Both the position numbers and the translations under genes were made by a program. Source: Cyclina sinensis (taxonomy: Eukaryota > Mollusca > Bivalvia > Venerida > Veneridae). From it: a stretch of DNA of 64,000 nucleotides. Each line of letters opens with the position of its first letter. Within the stretch, counting starts at the first letter, position 1. Shown piece by piece: positions 33,777 to 45,500 of the stretch. The stretch spans positions 38,719,241 to 38,783,240 of the forward strand of contig JAAONU010000016.1 of assembly GCA_012932295.1 (NCBI GenBank). The letters run 5' to 3'. Below the pieces are notes generated by a model. It saw nothing but the letters and a program-made list of their open reading frames with translations, did no database searches and was not told where the DNA came from.

Positions 33777-35538
33777 GGTGCAAAATTCGTCCCAGCACCG
33801 GGATGTGAAAGGCATCGGAACGTAAAAGGCACTGGGACGTAAAAAGCTTTGTTTGTTTTATTGGGGTTTAACGCCGGTTTAACAGCTAAGGTCATACGCC
33901 AGATGTCAGTCCACCTAACCAGTGTTCCTAGGTATCCGACCAGAGTACTAACCAATTTCTACGCAAGTGACTGCTACTTCCTCACTTGCTTCATAGGTGA
34001 GGGAAAAATGACCTAGAGATCAATTATCACGGAGAAATTTGGTCGGCCCTGATGGAGATTGCACTGGGATCGTCAACATTGACAATCCGATGCTCTACCG
34101 ATTGAGCTTGCCAGACCGGCGACGTTAAAGGCACTGGAACGTGAAAAATACTGGGACGAAATTTATTGTTTAAATTACAACCACCTGGAGAATAATGTGA
34201 AATAATGGAGTTTTATGCATAACCGATCATGATTGGGGAATATCTTTCTAGATGTAAAAGTAAAATAATTTAAGTAAAAACCCTGAAACATCTGGAACAA
34301 ATGTGGATCTATTATCCATGTCAAATCTGGCCGAATATAATGATTGTGTGAGGTATTTGTTGTGTGTTATATATATCCTGTCGAGAAAATTACGGGTGGA
34401 GCTACTGAAAGACAAGACGGCAAAGTGTTTTAAATGCTATGAAGGACAACAACATTTACTTTTTTACCACAAATAACACCCCTAAAAGCATATATGTTGA
34501 AAGAGATGCATGGTGTCATTGTTACCTGTAGAAACTCGATCAGTTTCTTTTATTCCTGCCATTGTGACCTTGCTTATTTGTCAAGTGCCCTATTCTCAGT
34601 AAGGTAATTGAGTACCTACTCTTTTCGCTGGACAATGCGATTAGCTCTAAGTAGCGGTAACCTTCGTCAGCATCGCCTAGCAATGCACTATGAGGGTGAC
34701 ATGAGGGCCAAAGAGTACGTCAGAGGCTACAATGACGGCCTCAAAGTTAAAGAAGAGTATGTCATCAGAGGAAATAATGAGGCCCTTTTTTATTATTATG
34801 TCCAGACTGGCATTCGAACCCGTAAACTTTGTCGGCATCGCCTAGCAATGCACTATGAGGGTGATGTGGGGCCAAAGAGTTCAAGAGCAGTGCCTAAGAG
34901 GCTAAAATGAGGGCCTCAAAGTTCAGGAGAAGTATCTTAAAGGCTATAATAAGGAACTCAAAGTTCAAGAAGAGTATAGAAGTCAATGATAATGAATGAA
35001 AACAGTAACAATAATCTTGTATTCAAATGTATCAAATGTGACTATTGCTTACTTTTCTTGGAGAAATAGTTCGCATTATTTCACTTATAGGAAAGCCGTA
35101 ATGAACAATTTTGCTACTAAACTTATTTGATTCGACGACATGAAGAAAGATCCAATCTGTGAAGCTATAAAGAGACCGTCAACCATCTTGTATTGCAACA
35201 GAAAACTATGAAGATGACGAAGATTTAAAATATGCCATTCTTAAGCAGTGATTTCTTTTTGATATAGTCTTAGAAAAATATGCTTCTCCTCAGTTGGTAG
35301 AAGAAGATATGATAGCAGAGGAAACTTCGGAGTAAAAGTGTTACAACTGAGTTGTCGTAAAGAACATTAGCAAAAAACTTGAATATTGACGAAAGGAATT
35401 CTATAGCAACAAAAAAAACTGCATATATAAAAGTTGTTATAGTCAGACTTTAAAAGTGCATGTGCTGCTTTTACGTACGTCCCTGTGCCTTTTACGTCCC
35501 GATGTCTTTTACGTTCCAGTGTTGGGATGTATTTTTCA
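33777..35538. mobile_element. Fold-back-like element with repeated inverted ends
   Basis: The left end (33777-33844, continuing 34121-34165 beyond a SINE) carries tandem copies of a unit like GGCACTGGGACGTAAAA. The right end (35462-35538) carries the same units inverted (TTTTACGTCCCGATG, TTTTACGTTCCAGTG). Between them are 34650-34950 repeats resembling AAAGAGTACGTCAGAGGCTA and no transposase-sized reading frame. This fits a non-autonomous fold-back element; the exact ends are uncertain. Confidence 0.6.
33846..34120 (-). mobile_element. tRNA-derived SINE inserted in the fold-back element
   Basis: On the minus strand a tRNA-like A-box region, GCTCAATCGGTAGAGC (complement of 34092-34107), lies at the head. 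The tail read on the plus strand is TTTATTGGGGTTTAACGCCG followed by CCACCTAACCAGTGTTCCTA, a pattern I know from bivalve SINEs. It splits the left repeated arm of the surrounding element; GACGTAAAA and GACGTTAAA flank it and may be a target duplication. It is not a functional tRNA gene. Confidence 0.72.
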
Positions 35539-36373
35539 CACTAACTGCACTGCACAACCGTACATTACATACTCTATTCCAGTTGATTTTTACCCCATTA
35601 TTTTTATTTTTTGATTAACTGTATACGTTACTTCAATCCTGATTTTTTGAATTAGTCTACGACGAGATGAATCGACGTTCTAAACCCTGAACAGTAAAAC
35701 ATGAGATAACTTATATTGTAATCATCCCTCAGTGTATGTTTTTATTCTAAATGTACTATTTACTAATTGAATCAGTAATGAATACTGTGGATGAAAGTTG
35801 CACGATATATGGCTAAATACATGTATATCCACACCAACAGAACAGAGTATGTTGTCATTCAGGAATCCATAGATAAAGAGCAAGATCCTTACTGGCCAAA
35901 ACAGACCTGCTGTTGGCGTACATTATGAATATGACGTGAAGTTTCGGTTTTTGTTTCCCCAGCTACAGATACAATTATAGATTCTAAACATACGGAAAAC
36001 TTTGACATAAGGACCGTGCCTGAAAAAAAACTTTTATCCTAGAAACCAACCTTGATATCAAACCAAACATGATATCTCTCAGTTTATTTAAGTATTGTGT
36101 GATTATGTGCAGTGTATCTCAAAAAAATTCACATAAATTCAAATATGAACCTCAAATATCTTTGTGGTACTCGCACCTTTCTAGCTTCTGGTGTTCACTA
36201 TTGTCCAGCAGATACGAGTAACACGCCAACAATAAGTCTTTTGGAACATGGAGTTTATTTCATAACATTACAATACAGAAAATAACAACACTGTGATATC
36301 GCCACATTCAAAATAATATTGAAGCATCATCATCGCCAAAGCCATGATCACTGTGATCGGTATGCCATGGCAA

Positions 36374-37201
36374 TCATTGTACACCGTACACGGATTGAGT
36401 ACATTTTTCACACTCTTGTTTTGCTTCACGCAAAATCTCAGCTACACTTGGATCAAACAAGGTGGCAAGGTCGGCTTCAAGCAGATGGGCTCGAACTGTA
36501 ACAAACGTCATTGTAACATTCAAAAGAGAAGGTTTTCCTGGCTTTATCATGTTAGTATATTTCATTTGCATAGTTTGTGCAATATTAGTGCATTTTAAGT
36601 TTCTACAACTTAAAACAACTAACTCTCTTTGAATAAGAATAAAAGTGCTTCGATATTGTATCAAATATATGTAAGCATGCCAAAAATTTAATTGTCTGAA
36701 GTTCAACCAGATATGTAAGATTCTTGAAAGTAGATGAGTTCTGCATAAAATAATGTGAAATACTTCTTTTCTTTTTCTTAATATATCCAGAGTCTTTCAA
36801 ATAGGAAAGACCCTGATATATCATAAAAGAGTTCTCATTTGTTAAGCATGTAGGCTCTATTGTGACTGTTATAACTATGTAAAAAAGGGGGTCATACTTT
36901 TGACCATCAGTAAGACTTAAGAAGTGCTTTGCAGTTATGGCAAACTGTCGAACACAGTGCTGCAAACCGGAGGTTTAACAGGTAATATCCTTATGAAGGA
37001 ATTTTATTAATCATTATATCAGTAGCGCTTTATGCTGGTATTATCAGGCTGAACACTCTTGGTGCGAAACTGCTTACCACTGGTGTCAAGAATGATTTCC
37101 AGCATATCTTCTAGTTGTCTGTTGAGTCTGTCGACCTCGTCACATAATTGCCCATGGTTGTAGTTTTGAGAGGACTCCTGCGCTTTCTCGTTCACTGACA
37201 T
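36374..37201 (-). CDS. Small coiled-coil protein of unknown function, 81 aa, two coding exons
   Basis: Coding parts are 37201-37078 (41 codons plus one base) and 36495-36374 (40 codons including the stop). A strong donor (CCAGTG|GTAAGC) and acceptor (TTGTTACAG) join in phase to a Val codon. The ATG lies 10 bases after a good acceptor (TTTTTTTACAG), so a non-coding exon exists upstream. A heptad-like helix (LCDEVDRLNRQLEDMLEIIL) is followed by a second, acidic amphipathic helix with two Cys (EILREAKQECEKC). If the donor is not used, the frame ends at 37019 with a 60-residue product and AATAAA nearby. A poly(A) signal for the spliced form is at 36254-36259 (complement). I do not recognise the family. 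Confidence 0.6.
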
Positions 37202-37211
37202 TTTGACTTGT

Positions 37212-39570
37212 CTGTAAAAAAGCATGCATGTTATATAATTTGACGAAAAGGCGTCATTTTCCAAATTCACTGTGAATTCTGTTAAAAGATTTGTATCATA
37301 CTTCTTTTCTTGAAATAAGTAGTAAACCTCTTTTACACTGTTACCGTGCAGTCAGTCCAAGCCACTACGTTTCAAGGCCTTAATGATGAAACTGCTTGTT
37401 TTGTGGTTTCCTGAAAGATGGTATGTTCTCATCTGATGTCTAGTGATAAATCAAACGTTCAACGATGGACAGAAACTATTCACACATGTTGAGTAAAACT
37501 ATTTCTTAAACTCTGACACAGAAAAAAGACTAGAAAAAATCCTAGTTATTAAATAGGTATGAAATCCCACTCTCTAATATATAACTCAACCCTTTGAACA
37601 TTATAATCCTACAGATCTAAATCACGCGTTACATAACCCATAAAGTCAAGTCTATGCTACTCTTTTATGCATTTATTACATTTATTTCAATACACCTATA
37701 ATGGCATGCCTATATGCCGAATATGTACGTGCGTACAATATTCGTTCTGGGAGGTAGAAAAAATTATAATAATCATTATTTAAGTATCCCTAATTGACAA
37801 TATCTGTAGTGATTCACCCCTTTGAGTGTGGACTCCCATCAGGGCTCTTCTCTGAACCTGCAAAGGGGCATGATGCTGCGCCCTGCAGATTTACGCGTTC
37901 ACTCAATTCTGGCCTAGCTACGCAAATTATTACAGCAGCCACGGTGTTTCCTTGGGGAAGGAACTTTACCACAACAGTTTAGGTCTGGAAACACCTTCGT
38001 CTACCAACATTACATAGGTGAAAAGCTCTTCATCTTCTCCTCATAAAGTACAGACCCGCTCTCTGGCGTACTCTCACCGGCGTACCGTGGTTACTGGCAA
38101 TCTATTTGGGTTATGCATAGTTTTAACTACTTTTGAAATTAAATACTGTCGCACTTAAGAGCTTATGTTTCTTGCTGAATATAATGCTATATAATCGGAT
38201 AAATAACACTTGCCGTTACCTTCGAATTTCTCGCGGCAGATCAACTTTTAAAAAGCCTAGAACTCTAAACCTAAACGTTTCCCTTTCAACTAAGTAGTTG
38301 GTCTTTTTATAAAAGGCCTGATACAGACTCTGATAATAATTTCCTGAATTTTGTACAGCTGAAGAAAACATCAATTGGAATTGAAATTTCAACTGGAATT
38401 ATATTTGCTTTTGGTATCGAGACTGTTAAAAAATGGCGGGAACAATTACGCAAATGGAATCGTCTATTATTCTTTCTGGTCTATTATGCTAGTTTCAAAA
38501 ATAGAAGTCTCTCATTTTAACATGAAAATAAGCAGGTTTGATTTTTTATCATAAATATTTTTCAGAAATGTGGCTAGTAAGTTTTAAGCAAAACAGTGCT
38601 TCAGCTGATGCCTTAATCATTCATGTATACATTTTGAAAGAGCTCCCTGCATTAAATTGGACTATTCCAGTAAAAACACGGAATTGTTGTAGCATGGTTG
38701 ATTGATAAGCAGGTAACGTTTTATAGCAAAGAAGACCTAATTGCATTGTCATGATAGTTAAGAATTACGTTTTTGTTCATATTTTTTGGAATGAGTACAT
38801 CGTTGGTATTATTAAATCATGCACAATATCGACCAGTCTTTTTTGAACTCGTACCTTAGTCATTTCGTACATGGCGATTGACCCTGTTTCGTACTATAGT
38901 CATTTCGTACTGAAGTTAACCAATGCAAGCAAAAATAACAAAGGTTGTCAAATGCCGTTCTGTTGTCAAAAGATATAATACAAACTGAAATAACTAAGTT
39001 TAGTTACTAAATATCTTAGAAGTAGGTTAAAAAAATCATACAAATATTTTTAAAATTTGGAAATGATATAACTCTGGGAACAATATTAGGTCCCAGTATA
39101 ACCAGACAGATCAACAATTTCTAGTCTAGTATAAAATAATACACATAGATGTCAGTGTAAGTATATTGAATATATTGTATCACCTCTGTAGTGGTTAAAG
39201 TATAATAGATAGAAAATACATATTAATTTAAAATTGTTCATACTGTATAAAGATTTGAGGGGGTAGATGTTTTTACTAGTTTAAGTGCTGCTTTGGGGGT
39301 TTCATGATATACAATGTTAAAATTTCCCAGGCTGGGACCCAAATCTCTGTCTGAAAACCAAAATCTGAACTTAGATGCCTGCTGTTTCACAAACATATGC
39401 AAAAACCATTTATAAAGATTGTTAGTTACAGGTAAAACTAGTCCCATTGATAAATGTCAGAACTTGAATGGATGGAGACTGGTGTCAAATTTTCATTAGA
39501 ATATGAGAGACACACTAATTTTTTCCATTTCACTTTACTAAATTTTCTGTGTGTGATTTTTTATTCTCAG
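37212..39570. other. Divergent intergenic region
   Basis: This 2.3-kb gap separates the minus-strand 81-aa gene from the + strand NHL gene, so it should contain both promoters and both genes' non-coding first exons. No TATA box or certain exon could be picked out. No RING or B-box cysteine/histidine pattern was found on the + strand here. Confidence 0.5.
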
Positions 39571-39580
39571 ATTCTAAAAA

Positions 39581-42500
39581 ATGATGGCCAAAGCACAGAG
39601 TATGGCTCTGCATCAGGAGTTGAATTCTTTGCTCAGACAGGGCCAGAAAGAATGTCTTTATTTGAATGGATTGATTAGAAAATTGAAGTCGGGACAAACA
39701 ATGCTAATGATGAAGAAAGACAAAGCAAAGACCGAACTTGCAGCCTATGTGAACAAGATGTCAGAATCTTTGATAGAATTCAAGTGAGCATTGTTGTTTT
39801 GTGTTTGTAAAGATGATTTATTTCTCTTATTCCTTTTATTGTCACAATATTGTTTTTTTTGTTTTTTTATGATTATTTATTTCAGTTTACTTGCAATTAA
39901 AGCTGTGCACGCATATATATAGCAGTCTGGAGGCAACCTCCCAGATAGAGCCAACCACTTGAAAGCAGAGCCAGTTACATCCATTATTCGTATCATAATC
40001 ATTCACAGCTAGACATGGTGACAGGCCTGAAAAAGTCACTAAATTTCGGCATTGGCTGTTAATTGGTGATTGGCAAATTTATGCCCCTTGATTAAGCAAA
40101 AACTAGCATTTTGAGACTTGTGTCGTGTGTAAGTCTTAACGTATAACTACTAGAGCCATGAAACTTTCTAAGAGAACTGTTGTCAGAATGTGAACTTATG
40201 CATCTGGGTATTTTGATGTAAATTAATTGGAGATTGGCAAAGTTATGCCCCATGATTAAGTAAAAAATAGCATTTTTACACTTGTGTCCTGTGTAACTCC
40301 AAAGGAATAACTGCCAGAGCCATGAAACTTTCTAAGAATAGTTGTCAGCCTGTGAACTTACACACCTGGTTTTTTTGACGCAAATTTATTGGAGATCAGC
40401 AGAGATATGATCACTCTTTTAGGAAAAAATAGCATTTTTTGACTTGTGCAGCATGTTACTCCAAACATGCAACTGGTAGAGCCATTGGTCTTTTTAAGAA
40501 TAGCTCACAGCTTGTGAACATATGCACCTGGGTATTTTGACTCAAATTTATTGGAGATTGGCAGAGTTGTGCCCCCTGATTAAGCAAAAAATAGCATTTT
40601 TAGACTTTTGTCCTGTGTAACTCCAAATTTATAACTGCTAGAGCCATGAAACTTTCTAAGAATAGTTGTCAGCAATGCAGTTAAGTATTTCGATGCAAAT
40701 TTATTGGAGATCGACAGAGTTATGCCCCCTGATTAGGCAAAAATAGCATTTTTCGACTCCTTAATGTGAAGACAATGTTTGTATGCACCTCTAATTGTAA
40801 ATGTAAATGTAACTTTTTGTGACACTACAGCGAAATGTGGGGGAATCTGTCTTCTATCGATTATGTTACATGTATGTTACGTACAATTTACATTCACAGT
40901 TATATTTGTTGACAAATATTAGGAACTAGTTTTGGTAACTGTTCAATTAGACTTTCATGTCCATCAGTATGACATAGCATGCACCTACAGCAAGTTTTTT
41001 AACTCTTACTGTATATATTTATACCCCTTAACCTACTAACCATACCAGGAAAACATTTTTAGTCAGTCCTTTGTTCTGTTCTGTCTGATAGTTTACCCTT
41101 TGGGAGGTATTTGTCATTTGTCACATCGTTTTTCCTTCTTATTCTGTAGATCAGAAATGCTCATCACAATTCAGGATGAGTTAGATGCCAAAGTGAAAGA
41201 GATAACAAGTTTAAGAGAAAAATATGAGGCCCATATACGCTTGTACATGGAACTGTGTAATGAAACAGAGAAACTCATGCAGTTTGGTAAAGTGATGGTC
41301 AGCGAGGCAGATCTGAATAAGGCAAAAGAACTTCTGAAAGAATTCAGGTAAATCAGTAATAGGAACTGCAAAATGAGTTAGTTCAATGTAGATGTATTAT
41401 GCTGAAGTTACTGTAATTGCTGTAATATGATACGCACTTTTATTTCAAGAGTTTGCAGTTTCCATGAAGGGGTGCATATTTTACAAGAGGGTGGGCAGTT
41501 TAGACAAGTTTTTTCCGGCTTGAAATCAAGTAAAAACTACCAGCCAAAATTTAGTAAATTCTGCCCAAATGATTATGTTTCCTGTTATGGTGCACCTTCT
41601 TTGTGGACAGTGCTGTTCACGGGAGAAAACTAATGTCATCAGTACTGAAAGTATGGAATCATGAAGGGAGCATTATAATGCCTTTTTTTTAGCTCACCTG
41701 AGCATGAAGTACTCACGTGAGCTATTGTGATCTCATTTTGTCCGTCATCATGCGTTAGTGCGTCGACATTTTCCTTTAAACAACATGTCCTCATAAACCA
41801 CTGGGCCAAAAATGATGAAACTTGCCTAGGATGTTCCTTGCATTAAGCTTTACCAAAGTTGTTCAAAGAATTCAATTCCATGCAGAACTCTGGTTGCTAT
41901 GGCAACCAAAAGGAAAAACTTTAAAAATTTTCTCTCAAACCACAAGGCCTAGAGCTTAGATATTTGGTATGAAGCATCATCCAGTGGACCTCTACCAAGA
42001 TTGTTCAAATTATGACCCTGGGGTCAAATCTGACCCTGCCCCAGGGGTCAGTTGATTTCATATAGATTTATATAGGGAAAACTTAAAAAACTTCTTGTCA
42101 GAAACTACAAGGCCTAGAGTTTAGATATTTGGTGTGCAGCATTGTCCAGTGGACCTCTACCAAGTTTGTTCAAATCATGGCCCCTGGGTCAAAAATGGCC
42201 CCGCCCCAGTGGTCACATGTTTTACACACAGTTATATTGGAAAAACTTTAAAAATCTTCTTTTTAGATACCACAAGGCCTAGAGTTAAGATATTTGGTGT
42301 ACAGCATTGTCTACTGGACCTCTACCAAGTTTGTTCAAATCATAGCTTCTGGGTCAAAAAAGGCCCGACCCCAGGGGTCACATGTTTTACATAGAGTTAT
42401 ATAGGAAAAGTTTTAAAAATCTTCTTGTCAGAAACCACAAGGCCTAGAGTTTAGATATTTGGTGTGCAGCATTGTCCAGTGGACCTCTACCAAGTTTGTT

Positions 42501-45500
42501 CAAATCATGACGCTGGGGTCAAAACTGGCCCGCCCCAGTGGTCACATTTTTTACACACAGTTATATTGGAAAAACTTTAAAAATCTGCTTTTCAGATACC
42601 ACAAGGCCTAGAGTTAAGATATTTGGTGTACAGCATTGTCTACTGGACCTCTCCCAAGTTTGTTCAAATCAAAGCCCCTGTGTCAAAAAAGGCCCGACCC
42701 CAGGGGTCACATGTTTTACATAGAGTTATATAGGAAAAGTTTTAAAAATCTTCTTGTCAGAAACCACAAGGCCTAGAGTTTAGATATTTGGTGTGCAGCA
42801 TTGTCCAGTGGACCTCTACCAAGTTTGTTCAAATCATGACGCTGGGGTCAAAACTGGCCCCACCCGGGGGTTCATTTGATTTTACACAAGGATTTATATA
42901 GGGAAAACTTAAAAAATCTGCTGCTCTGAGCTATACCTTCAATTGTTGGTTGTTTTGTCTCTCCCCCCCCCCCCCCCCCCCCCCAACCCTGCCTTTCTGA
43001 TGGAGACATATTGTTTTTTGCCTTGTTCATGAGTGTCTGTTTGTCTGTCTGTCTTTCACACTTCGTTTCCTCTCAATAACTTGAGTACCAGTTGACCCAA
43101 AGCCTTCAAACCTCACAGGGTTATTGCCCTTATTGAGTTAAAAAAATCCCTTTAATGTTTTGGGTCAGTAGGTCAAAGGTCAAGGTCAGAGGGAGCTCTA
43201 GAGTGAAAACTGTTTCCACTCAATAACAGGATTGCCATTTCACCCAGAGCCACTAAACTTCATAGGATGATTGCTTTTACTAAATAGAAGAACCATATTG
43301 TTTTTGTGCTAGTATGTTAAAGATCAGGGTCACAGGGACCTGAATAGTGAAAACTATATCTGCAGTGTAACTGTACTACCATTACAACCAGAGCCTTCAA
43401 ACTTTATAGGATAATTGTATTAGAAGAACCCTATCATTTTTAGGGTCCATAGGTCAAAGGGCAAGTTCACAGGGACCTGTAGAGTAAAAATTGTTTCTGT
43501 TCAGTAACTGGAGTACCATTTTACCCAGAGCCTTCAAACTTCATAGGATGATTGTCTTTACTCAGTTAAAGAACCCAATCATTTTTAGGGTCAGTAGGTC
43601 AAAACTCAAGGTCACAGGGACCTGTAGAGTGAAAACTATTTCTTCTCAGTAACTGGAGTACCATTACACCCAGAACCTTCAAACTTTATGGGTAATTATA
43701 TTAGAAGAACCCTTTTGTTTTTGGGAACTGTAGGTCAAAGGTCAAAGTGACTGGGACCTGTAGAGTAAAACTTTTTCTGCTAAAAAATTTGAGTATCATT
43801 ACACCCAGAGTCTTCAAACTTATTCAAACTTCCACCCATAAAAACCAATAACGATATTTTTAACATGAGCAATGAGACTCAGGTGAGCGATTTAGGGCCA
43901 TCATGGCCCTCTTGTTTTTTGTTTCCAAATGTATAACTGCTAAAGAAAAATGAAAATTCCCATGTAACTCTGATTTGATTCAGTCATATGACCAATGACC
44001 ACCGGTATTATGCCAGTCAATATTCTCACTTGTTAAATTATAGACCAATTATCTTGATTAATGGAGTTGCCCATGTATTGTTAAACAAACACACTAATAA
44101 GTGTCGTTTGGTGTCCTCATAATTACAAGATGTCTGTTTACACATCCAAAACATGTTGAGAAAGTGTTGTCACGTTGAGATGCCATGTTCGCTACGTGTC
44201 TTTTTTTAGCATTTTTGAAAACCTTGAGTTGATCATATCAGACTACAATTGTTTCTCATGCTGCCATTCTATGATTGTCAAAACTGCCACAAATATTTTT
44301 GAAAGAAATAGTCACTTAAGTTATTTGTCCTTAATGAAATACACAGGGAATGTAACTGTAGTAATATACACACCAAGTTAAAAAATGTGCACAGGAGAAT
44401 TTATTGGTAGTATAGCTTCTTTTTATTATGTATGAGGTTACATGTAGTTTTAAACTAAATAAGGTAGTTTTCACGTTCATGGCTTGGGGGAACAGTCATT
44501 TAATAACACTTAGCAAAAGCCAAAGGTCGAAATTTATTTTCTTTTAAAATCTGACATTTGCAAAAAGAGACCAGTGGCCATTTATGGAACTCTCAAAATT
44601 CAATCTTGCAAGTGTTAATTTTGAGACCAGATCAATATAATATAAAGTGCATGGGAGTTAATAATATTTCATTTTTTCCCCCAAATATCTCATTCTTCTT
44701 TTCTCATTTATTTCAGGCATCTGCAAGAGATAACCCTGGAGAAATTTGAACTAGATGCTGTGATGAAGCTGGAGTTCTACCCAGCCTTGCCCATTGATTG
44801 TATCTCTTCCTCAGTCTTTGGTGACCTAATTAGGGGGACATCTTCCAAACCAGCTCAGTCTTCTTTATCTGCACTCAGTGGGAGAAAAATCAAATCCGTT
44901 CACGACCAAAGCACTCAGGCAGATCTTCAGTGTGATACTGGTAGTATATATAGAGAGAAAAAAGATAATAGTACACAGACTGATACTGATAATAGATCTT
45001 CATCTGGTGGAACATCTAGTGGAACAAAATGTCAAGAAAGAAATATTGCCAGTTCAGGGTACAGTTGTACTCAGTATGCCAATCAGTGTTTGGCGTACCC
45101 TCAGACTTCACTTCCAGGTTTTGAGTATGTTCCTTTGCCCTGCCAGTACAAGTCAAACCCTACTTCACTCAACCCTCCACCAGGATTTTCAGTACTCCAA
45201 CAGTCAAGCGGATCAACACAGATATACCAACCAACTCAGCTGCAGCTTAACGCCAGTTTGGTCACTGGTATACCTTTATACACCACAGGACCACAGTATG
45301 GTAGATCATACAATGCAACAGATATTACATACCCAATTCAGAACATACCATTATATTCATGTAACAGACCTGTATCTCCAGAACCATCTTGTCTTTACCC
45401 AGCAAACCAGCATTTCGGTCCTGTGGTTCAAAAGTCTTGTGCTGTTCCAAATTCATTACCTGGCACTGATTCAAAGATATATGACATTCCAAAGAAAACA

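Noticed and set aside
34092..34107. Possible tRNA gene (A-box-like sequence on the minus strand)
   Set aside because: No complete cloverleaf follows, and the body and tail are those of a SINE.
33300..39570. RING or B-box exons for the NHL gene
   Set aside because: No Cys/His spacing of either domain was found on the + strand, and the stop codon ahead of the first ATG blocks in-frame extension.
42134..42723. Repeated Cys-containing open frames of 61-86 codons
   Set aside because: They lie within the tandem core of a mobile element and stop when the unit length drifts; no start or family support.
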